DNA of 64,000 bases from Pseudomonas tremae (GTDB lineage Bacteria; Pseudomonadota; Gammaproteobacteria; Pseudomonadales; Pseudomonadaceae), in assembly GCF_001401155.1 (NCBI RefSeq), contig NZ_LJRO01000073.1:1-64000 (forward strand). The letters run 5' to 3'. Below, piece after piece: positions 43,621 through 52,913 of this stretch. Both the position numbers and the translations under genes were made by a program. The notes beneath the pieces are model-generated. The model did not search any database. It saw nothing but the letters and a program-made list of their open reading frames with translations, and was not told where the DNA came from. Position 1 is the first letter of the stretch, and each line of letters begins with the position of its first letter.

Positions 43621-44862
43621 ATGCTCAATGGCCTGTGGCTTGGTTTTTTTGTCGTGGCGACGATTTCCGCACTGGTGCAATGGCTGGTGGGCGGCAATGC
43701 GGGGATTTTTGCGGCGATGGTCGAAAGCATCTTTGCCATGGCAAAGCTCTCGGTCGAGGTCATGGTGCTGTTGTTCGGTACGCTGACCTTGTGGCTTGGT
43801 TTTCTGCGTATCGCCGAGAAGGCCGGTATTGTCGATTGGTTGGCCAAAGTCCTCGGGCCACTGTTTTTGCGCCTGATGCCGGAAGTCCCGCCAGGCCACC
43901 CGGCGCTGGGTCTGATAACCCTCAACTTTGCCGCCAATGCACTTGGGCTAGACAATGCGGCTACGCCTATCGGCCTGAAGGCCATGCGTTCGTTGCAGGA
44001 ACTCAACCCGAGCAAGACTGCCGCCAGTAACGCGCAGATCCTGTTTCTGGTGCTCAATGCGTCGTCCCTGACGCTGTTGCCGGTGACGATCTTCATGTAC
44101 CGCGCCCAGCAGGGTGCGCCCGATCCGACCCTGGTATTTCTACCGATCCTGCTCGCCACCAGCGTCTCGACGATCGTCGGCCTGCTATCGGTCGCGTTCA
44201 TGCAGCGCCTGCGTCTCTGGGACCCGGTGGTGCTTGCCTACCTGATTCCCGGTGCGCTGCTGCTGGGCACGTTCATGGCATTCCTTGGCACGCTGTCTGC
44301 GGCAGCACTGGCGGGCTTGTCGTCCATTCTGGGCAACCTCACGCTGTTCGGCCTGATCATGATGTTTCTGCTCATCGGCACGCTACGCAAGGTGCTGGTT
44401 TACGAGGCTTTCGTGGAAGGGGCCAAGGAAGGCTTCGATGTTGCCAAGAGCCTGCTGCCTTATCTGGTCGCCATGCTCTGCGCGGTGGGCGTGTTGCGGG
44501 CATCCGGCGCGCTGGATTTCGGCCTTGAAGGTATTCGGCATCTGGTGGAGTGGCTGGGGCTGGACACGCGCTTTGTCGATGCGCTGCCAACTGCAATGGT
44601 CAAACCCTTTTCCGGCAGTGCCGCGCGCGCCTTGCTGATCGAAACCATGCAGACCCAAGGCGTGGACAGCTTCGCCGCTTTGGCGGCCGCGACCATTCAG
44701 GGCAGTACCGAAACCACGTTCTATGTACTGGCGGTGTACTTTGGCGCCGTGGGCATTCAGCGCGCCCGCCATGCGGTAGGTTGCGCGCTGCTGGCCGAAT
44801 TTTCCGGCGTGGTGGCGGCCATCTTCGTCTGCTATTGGTTCTTCGGCGCCACCGCCAGCTAA
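43621..44862 (+). CDS. SpmA-SpmB fused nucleoside-recognition (spore maturation-like) membrane protein
   Basis: The 413-residue protein has about ten hydrophobic segments. Two Gate/nucleoside-recognition domains are fused: the first covers about 1-170, with ITLNFAANALGLDNAATPIGLKAM as SpmA signature, and the second about 230-413, with AMVKPFSGSAARALLIETM and IQGSTETTFYVLAVYFG as SpmB signature. In Bacillus these are two separate genes needed for spore core dehydration. Here they are one gene in a non-sporulating bacterium, so another transport or membrane role is implied. GAGGGA lies 8 nt before the ATG. It converges on the next gene with a 4-bp gap. Confidence 0.87.
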   Translation: MLNGLWLGFFVVATISALVQWLVGGNAGIFAAMVESIFAMAKLSVEVMVLLFGTLTLWLGFLRIAEKAGIVDWLAKVLGPLFLRLMPEVPPGHPALGLITLNFAANALGLDNAATPIGLKAMRSLQELNPSKTAASNAQILFLVLNASSLTLLPVTIFMYRAQQGAPDPTLVFLPILLATSVSTIVGLLSVAFMQRLRLWDPVVLAYLIPGALLLGTFMAFLGTLSAAALAGLSSILGNLTLFGLIMMFLLIGTLRKVLVYEAFVEGAKEGFDVAKSLLPYLVAMLCAVGVLRASGALDFGLEGIRHLVEWLGLDTRFVDALPTAMVKPFSGSAARALLIETMQTQGVDSFAALAAATIQGSTETTFYVLAVYFGAVGIQRARHAVGCALLAEFSGVVAAIFVCYWFFGATAS

Positions 44863-44866
44863 GACA

Positions 44867-46078
44867 TCAAGGCGCCGGCTCGGCGGGCGTCGATTCAGCC
44901 GGCGCGGGCTCGGTTGGCGTCGAACCGGCAGCCGGGTCATCCGCCTTAGGCTCGCTGGCCTGAGGCTTTTCGGGGGCAGGCTCAGGCGTTGCCTCTTCCG
45001 CCGAGTCGCCTCCTGGCTTGAGCTTGATGATTCGACCGGTCGGGCGCTTCTCTGTCGGTTGATCGTTGTCCGTCACCACGAAGCGCAGCACACCGATCAT
45101 CTGTCCGTCCTCGGTCAGCACCCTCACCTGCCAGCGGCCGGTAACGTCCTCGGGGAAGTTCTGCTTGCGCGTCCAGGCGCGGTAGCCTTCCTTGCGCCCG
45201 CCGTGGATATCCAGGGCGATGCGGTCCATCTCTTTACCTTCGTGCCACCACACATGGTAGATGCGCTCGTCCAGGCCACGCGGTGCGTTGATGGCGGTGT
45301 ACGCGTACAAGCCGCCGTTGCGCAACTGTTTGGCGCTGATCAGCGAGATGCTGTCGCCCGGTGTACGGTTTTTGTTGTCGAAATCCGGGCTGACCGCCAC
45401 TTCGGTCAGCCACAGCGTGGCAGGTGGCACCCACGAGCGCAGCAGCCAGCCCGCAGCGCCTATGGCGAGGATCATCGCGAACACGGTCAGCGCGCTACGC
45501 CAGGTGTTCAGCGCAAAGCTCGACATCAGGCTGGGAGCCGATAACAGCATGGCGACGCCGAGCGCCAGTTTGTAGCTCTCGGCAGTGGTCAGATGCAGGA
45601 TGATCGGCAGCGCTGTGAGCAAGGCAGCAAAAAGGGTCAGCGTATGCAGCGTCATGAACAGCCAGCGTTTCGGGGCCAGCCATTTGTAATACAGCGGATC
45701 GATGATCGAGATCAGCCCGGCGGCGCCCAAGGCTGCGGTAAAAACAGCCTGACCGCTGTTCCAGGTGGTGGTGATGAAAAAGAACGGCAACACGAAGAAC
45801 AGGCTTTCCTGGTGGATCATCTGCGTGCCATAACGCAGCAGGCCTTGTGGAATCTCGCGGCCCAGTGCCTTGTTGAGCAGCCCGACCATGGTGTTTTCGA
45901 CCATCAGCCACAGCCAGCTGATCAGCATCACCACGGCAATCCAGGTCGCCAGACCCGCCTGGCGATCAACCAGAATGAAACTGGCGATGCCGGAGACGAA
46001 ACCAAATGCCGCAATGAGCCCCGGATAGCGCTGCATCAAGTTGAGCACGGGTGTCACATAGCGGTTCACGTCAAGCAT
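44867..46078 (-). CDS. DUF5924/DUF2914 family membrane protein
   Basis: The 403-residue protein has about seven membrane helices in the first 215 residues. Next comes a periplasmic beta-sandwich domain (WLTEVAVSPDF, YAYTAINAPRGLDERIYHVWWHEG, GRWQVRVLTEDGQMIGV) of the DUF2914 type. The tail from about 350 is low-complexity: repeats of PAPE/AEPAP with Glu, Pro and Ala. The function is unknown; the C-terminal domain may bind polymers or lipids. It stands alone on this strand, with a strong terminator on the same strand ahead of its promoter. Confidence 0.82.
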   Translation of the reverse strand: MLDVNRYVTPVLNLMQRYPGLIAAFGFVSGIASFILVDRQAGLATWIAVVMLISWLWLMVENTMVGLLNKALGREIPQGLLRYGTQMIHQESLFFVLPFFFITTTWNSGQAVFTAALGAAGLISIIDPLYYKWLAPKRWLFMTLHTLTLFAALLTALPIILHLTTAESYKLALGVAMLLSAPSLMSSFALNTWRSALTVFAMILAIGAAGWLLRSWVPPATLWLTEVAVSPDFDNKNRTPGDSISLISAKQLRNGGLYAYTAINAPRGLDERIYHVWWHEGKEMDRIALDIHGGRKEGYRAWTRKQNFPEDVTGRWQVRVLTEDGQMIGVLRFVVTDNDQPTEKRPTGRIIKLKPGGDSAEEATPEPAPEKPQASEPKADDPAAGSTPTEPAPAESTPAEPAP

Positions 46079-46107
46079 GTCGATTGTTCACTCGGTTCTG
46101 TTCATAC

Positions 46108-46140
46108 AAAAAAACGCGCAGCGTAACAAACGCTGCGCGA
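46108..46140 (-). terminator. Rho-independent terminator of the M16 peptidase gene
   Basis: On the minus strand CGCGCAGCG-TTTGTTA-CGCTGCGCG is a perfect 9-bp stem followed by seven T residues (46108-46114). It lies about 35 bp beyond the M16 stop. Confidence 0.93.
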
Positions 46141-46175
46141 TGACTGCACCCCACGTGCAGTTCGGCGTCGCAATG

Positions 46176-47552
46176 CTATTTGTGTCGTGTTCGCCAGCGC
46201 CAGATGCCCAAGGCAACGATCAGGCTCAGCACCCCGGAAATCAAGCCATACAGGCTTTCATAGCTGAGCAGCGGTTTTTCAATTCGCATATAACCCGGCT
46301 GAGCAAGCAACTGCCGCATGGCTCGATTGGCTGTTTCCAGACTGACGGCCTTGATGCGTTTGGCCGGATCTTCAAAGCGGCCTTTCTCGTAATCGTTGAG
46401 CGCACTCCAATAGTAGTCGGCCAACGCACTGTTGCCTTGTGTGGCCCACGATTGGCGGTCAATGGCGAGCTGCTGCAAGCGCGCAAACATGGCGGGCTGC
46501 ATGCCGTCTTTCTGCAGGGTCTCGACCAGCGCCCGAATATCCTGCTCGGCTTCTGTGACATCGTCGCGCTCTACATCGGCGTTCAGGCTCAAAAATCCGC
46601 TGTCACCGAACACTTCTCGCTCCGCCGAAGGGCCATAGGACAGATTGCGCTTCAGGCGCAGCTCGGTATAGAGCGCCCAGTCCAGATAGCCCTTGACCAG
46701 GTCCCAGGTTTCGTCGTGCTGCTCGTCCAGTTGTGGTTCGGGGTAGATCAGGTGCAGCTTTGCGCTGTCACCCAGTCCGCCGCGTTGCAGCTCACGGCGC
46801 GGCTCGGCGGAACCGTTGCTTTGCGCCAGCGGGGGATGATCGATCGGGTCGGTAGGCGCCAGTTTGCCGTAAGTGCGTTCCAGATACGCCGGCAGCAGCT
46901 TGTCCAGGTCGCCGACCACAATCAAGGTCATGTTGTTGGGGGCGTACCAATTGGCGAATACCTCTTCGATGTGCTCAAGCTTGATGCCACCCACTTCTGG
47001 CCGCTCGGCGCATTTCAGACCCAGTTCTACTGCCAGTTGGCTGCTGGCGCTGCGGCCCGAATCGCGCCGGTCCAGCAGGCGCTGCAAGTGTGAAGAGTGC
47101 CCGCCGTCTTCGCGCTCGACGACACGTTTGACGCCATCCAGATGCGCCTGGCTGAGTTCTGTGCGGGTCATGATTTCCAGCAGCAGGTCCAGCACCTTGC
47201 GCTGATTGCGTGCGTGCGCCTCGATCACAAATGTGGTGTCGGCATTGCTGGTGAAGGCGTTCCACTCGCCGCCGAGTGCCTGCATACGCTCCTCTAGCCC
47301 GCCTTCGCCACTGTCATCAACCCCGCTGAACAGCAGGTGTTCAAGCAAGTGCGGCAGCTCTTTGTCCTGGCACGGGAAGTCATCGAAACCGATGCCGACG
47401 ACCAGCCGAATCGCGACATGGCCTTTTTCGTATCCGGGTTTGAGAAGGACTTGCAAACCGTTGGGCAGCAGATAGCCCTCGACCTGAAGACGGTCAAGGG
47501 CAAACGAAGGGAATGAGCCGAGGAGCAGACAAGCGAACAGCAGGCAACGCAT
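46176..47552 (-). CDS. M16 (insulinase) family zinc peptidase, membrane anchored
   Basis: The 458-residue protein has a Sec signal (to about FPSFALD), one M16 catalytic domain with the inverted zinc motif HLLEH (His68, Glu71, His72) and Glu148 as the distal ligand. The second M16 domain is inactive in zinc binding. A C-terminal helix (LISGVLSLIVALGIWRW) followed by RTRHK anchors it in the inner membrane, facing the periplasm. Most M16 proteins work with a partner half; none is encoded next door. The substrate is unknown. Confidence 0.87.
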   Translation of the reverse strand: MRCLLFACLLLGSFPSFALDRLQVEGYLLPNGLQVLLKPGYEKGHVAIRLVVGIGFDDFPCQDKELPHLLEHLLFSGVDDSGEGGLEERMQALGGEWNAFTSNADTTFVIEAHARNQRKVLDLLLEIMTRTELSQAHLDGVKRVVEREDGGHSSHLQRLLDRRDSGRSASSQLAVELGLKCAERPEVGGIKLEHIEEVFANWYAPNNMTLIVVGDLDKLLPAYLERTYGKLAPTDPIDHPPLAQSNGSAEPRRELQRGGLGDSAKLHLIYPEPQLDEQHDETWDLVKGYLDWALYTELRLKRNLSYGPSAEREVFGDSGFLSLNADVERDDVTEAEQDIRALVETLQKDGMQPAMFARLQQLAIDRQSWATQGNSALADYYWSALNDYEKGRFEDPAKRIKAVSLETANRAMRQLLAQPGYMRIEKPLLSYESLYGLISGVLSLIVALGIWRWRTRHK

Positions 47553-47609
47553 AAAACAGCTTTCCTGGCGGGCCGGTATGTGTAACAGACTTCACCCCGG
47601 CCCTTACGT

Positions 47610-49262
47610 TCACAGTGATCGCTCTGGCTCGTCCTCGCTGGACAGGGCGCCAGTGTCAGCGGTTTCGAGCACTGCGTAGGCGCTGCTGCAGAACAGCGAG
47701 TTCAGGCGCTTCATATCGGCGATCAGTTCCAGGTGCAGCGAGCTGGTCTCGATACTTTGCACGACCTTCTGCCGCAGGCGGCTGACATGGGCATGTGCCA
47801 GGCGTCGCTCCTGCGCGCGAAAACGGCGTTTCTCGCGCAACAACTGCCGTGCGCTTTCCGGGTCGCCGCTGAGGAATACCGAAAGCCCCAGACGCAGGTT
47901 TGACTGCAACTGGATCTGCAGGTCGGCCAGCTCTTCCAGGCCGACCTCAGAGAACGAACGACGATGCGCGGTCTTCTGCTGCTGAATCTTGCGCAGCATG
48001 CGTTCGATCAGGCCGCTGGCCAGTTCGAGGTTGATGGTCAGCTCGATAATCTCGGCCCAGCGACGATTATCGTGCTCGCCGAGGTCTTCACGCGGCATCT
48101 GCGCCAGGTACAGCTTGATCGCGCTGTAGAGCGCTTCGACATCATCATTCAGGCGGCGTACTTCCTGTGTGACTGCCGTTTGCGTACCGCGCAGCACCGC
48201 CAACATTGAGCCGAGCATGCTCTCGATCAGATCGCCCATACGCAGCGTTTCGCGTACGGCGTTGGCCAGAGCAAGGCTGGGCGTCGCCAGCGCGGCCAGG
48301 TCCAGATGACGAGGTTTGGCCAGGCCGCCGACCTCGTTCTGCTGCGGCAGCAAGGCTGCACACAGGTGCGCCATTGGCCCCACCGTGGGCAGCATGATCA
48401 GGCAACGCGTGGTGTTGTAGATCAAGTGAAAGCCGATGACCAGCTCCTGTGGCCGGAAGCCCAGCGTGTCGATCCATTCAACCAGCGGGTCAAGCACCGG
48501 GATGATCAGCAGCAGGCCGAGCAGTTTGTACAGCAGGCTGCCCAACGCAACCTGCCGGCCCGGGACGTTCTGCATGCTGGTGCTGAGAAAAGCCAACAGA
48601 CCGCTGCCGATATTGGCGCCGATCACCAGGCCGATCGCGACCGGCAAGCCAATGACTTCGGTGCCTGCCAGCGTGGCGGTGAGCAGCACCGCTGCCAGGC
48701 TGGAATAGGAAATCAATGCGAACATGGCGCCCACCAGCGCATCCAGCAGCAGGTCGCCGGTCAGCGAGGCAAACAGCACTTTGACCCCCGCCGCCTGAGT
48801 GATGGGCGCAGCGGCTGCAACGATCAATTGCAGCGCCAGCACGATCAGGCCCAGACCGATACCGACCCGACCCAACTGCCCGGCACGGGTCTGCTTGCGC
48901 GACAGAAAAAACACCACGCCAAGGAAAATCAGCAGCGGTGACAGCCATGAAAGGTCGAACGTCAGCACGCGCGACATCAGCGCCGTACCTACATCGGCCC
49001 CGAGCATGATCACCAGCGCTGGCGTCAGCGTCATCAGGCCCTGGCCCACGAAAGACGTCACCAGCATGGCCGTGGCGTTGCTGCTCTGTACCAGGGCTGT
49101 GACCAGAATGCCGGCAATGAAGGCCAGTGGTCGTCTGGACATGTTCTGGCTGAGCAGACGGCGCAGTTGCGCTCCGTAAACACGAAGGATGCCAGTGCGC
49201 ACGATATGCGTGCCCCAGATAAGCAGGGCGACGGCAGACAACAAATCGAGCAGGGTCAGCAT
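47610..49262 (-). CDS. Na/Pi cotransporter family protein with C-terminal PhoU-like domain
   Basis: From ATG at 49262 the product is 550 residues. Repeated halves of the Na/Pi family are visible: VTALVQSSNATAMLVTSFVG in the first (QSS signature) and ISYSSLAAVLLTATLAG in the second. After about residue 330 comes a helical PhoU-like domain (RMGDLIESMLGSM, DDVEALYSAIKLYLAQM). It is a YjbB-like phosphate transporter, often involved in phosphate efflux or uptake, with the PhoU part regulating flux. The longer frame start at 49289 is not preceded by a ribosome-binding site. Confidence 0.9.
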   Translation of the reverse strand: MLTLLDLLSAVALLIWGTHIVRTGILRVYGAQLRRLLSQNMSRRPLAFIAGILVTALVQSSNATAMLVTSFVGQGLMTLTPALVIMLGADVGTALMSRVLTFDLSWLSPLLIFLGVVFFLSRKQTRAGQLGRVGIGLGLIVLALQLIVAAAAPITQAAGVKVLFASLTGDLLLDALVGAMFALISYSSLAAVLLTATLAGTEVIGLPVAIGLVIGANIGSGLLAFLSTSMQNVPGRQVALGSLLYKLLGLLLIIPVLDPLVEWIDTLGFRPQELVIGFHLIYNTTRCLIMLPTVGPMAHLCAALLPQQNEVGGLAKPRHLDLAALATPSLALANAVRETLRMGDLIESMLGSMLAVLRGTQTAVTQEVRRLNDDVEALYSAIKLYLAQMPREDLGEHDNRRWAEIIELTINLELASGLIERMLRKIQQQKTAHRRSFSEVGLEELADLQIQLQSNLRLGLSVFLSGDPESARQLLREKRRFRAQERRLAHAHVSRLRQKVVQSIETSSLHLELIADMKRLNSLFCSSAYAVLETADTGALSSEDEPERSL

Positions 49263-49527
49263 GCAGAAAGCCCCCTGAGTTTTGCCCATTCAGGCGATAA
49301 AATTAAAGATGCAGCGTGTAGCGAGCGGGGATGGGTTTGTAGCGCTCCACTAAGCTTTAGTCGGCCTTTGGCCTTGGCGCCAGCATCGCACAGGGCGGGT
49401 TTCATTGAAATAAAAGTGTCATAAATCAGTATTTTGATGTCGCGTACTGGCACCTGACGTAGATACGCCACGAATTGTTCATGCCAATGCGCGCCTGCCG
49501 CCCAAGGGAGGCAAGCCGATTGCCGGG
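49263..49527. promoter_or_regulatory. Spacer upstream of the Na/Pi transporter
   Basis: These 265 bp contain no supportable gene and must hold the promoter of the Na/Pi transporter. GTGTCATAAATCAGTAT near 49416 resembles half of a Pho box (CTGTCAT-N4-CTGTCAT), but lies on the strand opposite to the transporter, and the second half is poor. An AT-rich stretch at 49400-49440 is the likeliest promoter zone. Confidence 0.35.
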
Positions 49528-50247
49528 TCAATCCATTGTGAACGCGACGTTGGGGTCGAATTTCATCCCGACAGCCTTGGCGACGGTCATGCCCTTCTCA
49601 TACGAAAAGGATTTATCCGCAGTGGGCTGAAAAAACTCGATGAAATCCAGGCTGCGGCGGCTGAAGACGAAACCGCCAATCAGCGGCTGATTGACCGCAT
49701 AAAGGTGCGGACACAGCGCCATCATCGACGAAGCCGGTACGCCGATCAGATGTTCCTCAAGATCGCCGTCCTGCTGAGCATCTTGCGGGTAGAACCACAA
49801 AGGTGTGCTGATAAACAGGTAGGAATCAGGCCCCAGACTGGACAGCAGCGTCCGCACCAGCCACCGGGCAGTGTCAGCCGTCAGGTGCTCGACCACGTCC
49901 AGCAGGCAGATTATCCGGTACTGGGCCAGTCGCTCGGATGACAATTCCTGAGCCAGGCCATGCCAGATATTGCGGTAGGTGGCGTTTTCATACAGCTGCG
50001 AATTCTGGCAATTGGCTTCCCAGCCATCGATGCCGTCCACCGACCAGTGTGCAGTGTCCGGGTTTGATTTGATCAAAGCCCCCAGCGTACCGGAGCCAAA
50101 CCCGATATCCAGCACTTCAACCTCGGCGCCCGTGTCTTTCAGGATATGGAAAATCATCGCCTTTGGAGAGACCGAATCACCTTCTACATAGCCCGTTGCA
50201 GGGGGAAAGCCTTCGGTGGGCTGATAGTCTTCAACATATTGCTTCAT
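49528..50247 (-). CDS. Class I SAM-dependent methyltransferase
   Basis: From ATG at 50247 with AAGGA 9 nt upstream, the product is 239 residues. The SAM motif I is VEVLDIGFGSGTLGALI, followed by WSVDGIDGWEANC (motif II-like Asp) and ICLLDVVEHLTAD (motif IV, typical of UbiE/Coq5-like small-molecule methyltransferases acting on sugars or nucleotides). It lacks any recognisable substrate domain. The longer frame to 50334 begins in the spacer. The neighbours give no pathway clue. Confidence 0.83.
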   Translation of the reverse strand: MKQYVEDYQPTEGFPPATGYVEGDSVSPKAMIFHILKDTGAEVEVLDIGFGSGTLGALIKSNPDTAHWSVDGIDGWEANCQNSQLYENATYRNIWHGLAQELSSERLAQYRIICLLDVVEHLTADTARWLVRTLLSSLGPDSYLFISTPLWFYPQDAQQDGDLEEHLIGVPASSMMALCPHLYAVNQPLIGGFVFSRRSLDFIEFFQPTADKSFSYEKGMTVAKAVGMKFDPNVAFTMD

Positions 50248-50755
50248 GGTCGGAATCCTTGACGGGGTAATTGCGGTGGGCTGGATGAGGTATTCCGGGG
50301 ATTCTGCTGAAACATCCGCGTCGGGTTCAGGCATCAGTCAAGACAGTGTAGGGGCTTTCAAAGAGTCGGCGTCTGGTGATGCGGGGTTATCGGAAATATC
50401 CGCTGATACAGCGGGTTATCGGCTGACTATTCAATTTCGTGAAAGCGCTAACCTGAGCTCAACTCGAACTCACTTGGCGAAATAAGGGCTGATGACGCGA
50501 GGCGTTGCTTGTGTCTCATTTGAGATACATGGTGACAAATCACTTATCAGCAGAGACGACTATGGCAACTCAGACACCCAGGCTGCCTGCCGCTCGGCAA
50601 TGGCCGCCCTGTTAACACCGACCATTGATATCCAGGCGAGCGGGCGCTCATGTCGGCGACCGCAATACGGCCGCCCATTGCACCCTGAACCCGGTTTACT
50701 GCGTACCGGTCGCACGCCAGTGCTGAGCATTGGCAGGCTGATCAGATATGAGCAC
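50248..50755. other. 508-bp gene-poor region
   Basis: Between the methyltransferase start and the chemoreceptor stop no coding sequence is supportable; short open frames here lack ribosome-binding sites and recognisable content. The first half is AT-richer, consistent with the methyltransferase promoter. TCTCA-TT-TGAGA at about 50514-50525 is a perfect small palindrome. The second half resembles degraded coding DNA in composition, but no family could be recognised. Confidence 0.4.
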
Positions 50756-52732
50756 TCAACGAAACCTGTCAACCTCATTGCGCAACTCAGTCGCCAGGCC
50801 GTTCAGTTCCTGAGCGGTGATCGCGAGGTTGGACATCACCTGGCGTTGTTCGCTGTTGGCCATGGCGATGCTTTGCAAGTTGCTGCTGAGCATGGTCGCT
50901 GTGCTGCTTTGCTCCTGGGTCGCGGTGGTGATGGCTGCGAACTGATGGCCTGCCGAACGGCTCTGTTCGTCGATCTGCGCCAGCGCAGAGGCTACTTTGG
51001 AGTTAAGCGCCAGGCCTTCCTGCATCAGGGTGTTGCCCTGTTGCATGGTGCTGATCGCGTTGCCGGTTTCCTGCTGGATGCTGGCGATCATGCCGGAGAT
51101 TTCGTCAGTGGCTTCGCGCGTCCGTGACGCCAGGCTGCGAACTTCATCCGCCACCACGGCAAAGCCGCGGCCTTGTTCACCGGCACGTGCAGCCTCGATG
51201 GCGGCGTTGAGGGCGAGCAGGTTGGTCTGGTCGGCAATCGAGGTAATCACCCCGACGATACTGCCGATTTCCTGTGAACGCTGGCCCAGTGTGTCGATGA
51301 CCTTCGCCGTGCTGCCGAGAGAGGTCGCGATCTGTTGCAGCGATGAAGACGCTTCGTCCATCGAGGTCCGACCGATTCGGGTCTGTTGCGCATTTTCCTG
51401 CGCCAGACGCTCGGTATTGCCCATGTTGTCGGCAATGTTCATCGACGTGGCACTGAACTCCTCGACGGCACCAGCCATGCTGGTGATCTCGCCGGACTGT
51501 TGCTCCATGCCCTCGAAAGCGCCACCGGACAGACCGGACAGTGCGTTGGCACGGCTGCTGACTTCCTGCGCGGCGATGCGGATGTGCGACACCATCGACG
51601 ACAGTGCCTCACTCATCTTGTTGAAGCTGCCGGACAACTGCCCGATTTCATCATTGCTGGTGACGTTGAGGCGAACGCTCAGGTCGCCGGCGCCCAGGGC
51701 ATCTGCCTGACGGACCAGTTCGGACAGCGGCCGCAGCTTGCTGCGCAGCAGCCAGATGGCGCTGATGACTGCGATCAGCATGGCCAGCAGACTGCCTATA
51801 GCCAACTGGGTGCCCACGCTCCAGGTCACTTCGCTGATTTCATTGCGTGGCATGCTGGCAATGACTGTCCAGGGGCCACCGGCAAACGGTTGGCCTACGC
51901 TGTAATAGTCATCGCCACCTTCATCCCAGAACTGCGCCTTGCCTGGTTTGCTAGCCAGGTCCGCAACGGCTTTTGCGGCGCCTTCCGGAGATTTTACGCC
52001 CGCAGGCGGAACCAGCCAGTTGCCCTTGTCGTCCAGCAGGGCCAGCGAACCGGTGGAGCCGATACGGAAACTCTTCAGGTTGTCGAACTGGGTTTTCTGC
52101 GCATCGGTGTAATCGAAACCCACGAACAGTGCCGCAATGATTTTGCCGCTGCTGTCGCGAACCGGGCTGTACTGGGTCATGTAATAGCGATCGAACAGGA
52201 CCGCTTTGCCGACGTAGCTCTGGCCGGCCATCAAGCGCTCATACGCTGCACCCTTGCGATCAAGCACGGTGCCGATGGCGCGAGTGCCATCCTGCTTGCT
52301 CAGGGAGGTGCTGATGCGGATGAAGTCGTCGCCGCTGCGCACGAAGATCGTGGCCACGCCTGCGGTCATCGAGCGAAATTCGTCGACTTCGGCAAAGTCA
52401 TTGTTCAGCGCGGTATCGCCGGAATACAGGCCGGGGGTCTGCGTGCCCGCTACGTTAACCGGCTTGTCAGCCTGCAAACTCAGGCCTCCGGCGAAGCGCT
52501 TCTCGAACAATCCGCTCAAGCGCTGGGTACTGTCGCGCAGCGTGCTGTGGAACGTGTTGAGCTGATCGGCCAGCAGTCTGGCTTCGCTCGACATGTGTTC
52601 TTCGCGAATGACCAGATTGGATGCGTCCAGAGACCTCAAGGCAAATAGCGTACTGCCGCTGATGACAACTGCCAGGATCACTGCCAGAGCAATACCGAGT
52701 TGCGAGGCAATTCGGGTACGGGGCTTGGACAT
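50756..52732 (-). CDS. Methyl-accepting chemotaxis protein with periplasmic Cache domain
   Basis: The 658-residue receptor has an N-terminal membrane helix (11-31), a large periplasmic double Cache-like sensor (about 35-310; [19 protein letters not shown] and [23 protein letters not shown]), a second helix (about 316-336), a HAMP domain and a signalling domain. The signalling tip is [20 protein letters not shown]. No C-terminal CheR-binding pentapeptide is seen (it ends VDRFR). The ligand class for this Cache_3/Cache_2 combination is often carboxylates, but this is a guess. The LysR gene at 52914 is on the same strand upstream. Confidence 0.93.
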   Translation of the reverse strand: MSKPRTRIASQLGIALAVILAVVISGSTLFALRSLDASNLVIREEHMSSEARLLADQLNTFHSTLRDSTQRLSGLFEKRFAGGLSLQADKPVNVAGTQTPGLYSGDTALNNDFAEVDEFRSMTAGVATIFVRSGDDFIRISTSLSKQDGTRAIGTVLDRKGAAYERLMAGQSYVGKAVLFDRYYMTQYSPVRDSSGKIIAALFVGFDYTDAQKTQFDNLKSFRIGSTGSLALLDDKGNWLVPPAGVKSPEGAAKAVADLASKPGKAQFWDEGGDDYYSVGQPFAGGPWTVIASMPRNEISEVTWSVGTQLAIGSLLAMLIAVISAIWLLRSKLRPLSELVRQADALGAGDLSVRLNVTSNDEIGQLSGSFNKMSEALSSMVSHIRIAAQEVSSRANALSGLSGGAFEGMEQQSGEITSMAGAVEEFSATSMNIADNMGNTERLAQENAQQTRIGRTSMDEASSSLQQIATSLGSTAKVIDTLGQRSQEIGSIVGVITSIADQTNLLALNAAIEAARAGEQGRGFAVVADEVRSLASRTREATDEISGMIASIQQETGNAISTMQQGNTLMQEGLALNSKVASALAQIDEQSRSAGHQFAAITTATQEQSSTATMLSSNLQSIAMANSEQRQVMSNLAITAQELNGLATELRNEVDRFR

Positions 52733-52913
52733 AGAGACTCCACGCCAAATGATTGGAGTCGCCGGGTCCGTGGCTTACCATTCAGCTGAATTAAGTTAAG
52801 GTTTTAAGCCGCCGCAGGGGCAGTCGTCAGGAAATGCTTCGGCTAGCAAGATCGTTACTTGAGCGCGAGGCGAGACATTAACAAATGATGGCAGTTCAAT
52901 ACTAAACAAATTT
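52733..52913. promoter_or_regulatory. Spacer upstream of the chemoreceptor
   Basis: The 181 bp between the LysR stop and the chemoreceptor start probably carry the receptor promoter. An AT-rich zone lies at about 52870-52915. No operator could be assigned. Confidence 0.35.

Noticed and set aside
49416..49433. Possible Pho box upstream of the Na/Pi transporter
   Set aside because: One half matches well, the other only 4 of 7, and the orientation is opposite to the gene.
50560..50778. 72-codon frame upstream of the chemoreceptor stop
   Set aside because: No ribosome-binding site and no recognisable pattern; it overlaps the end of the chemoreceptor gene.
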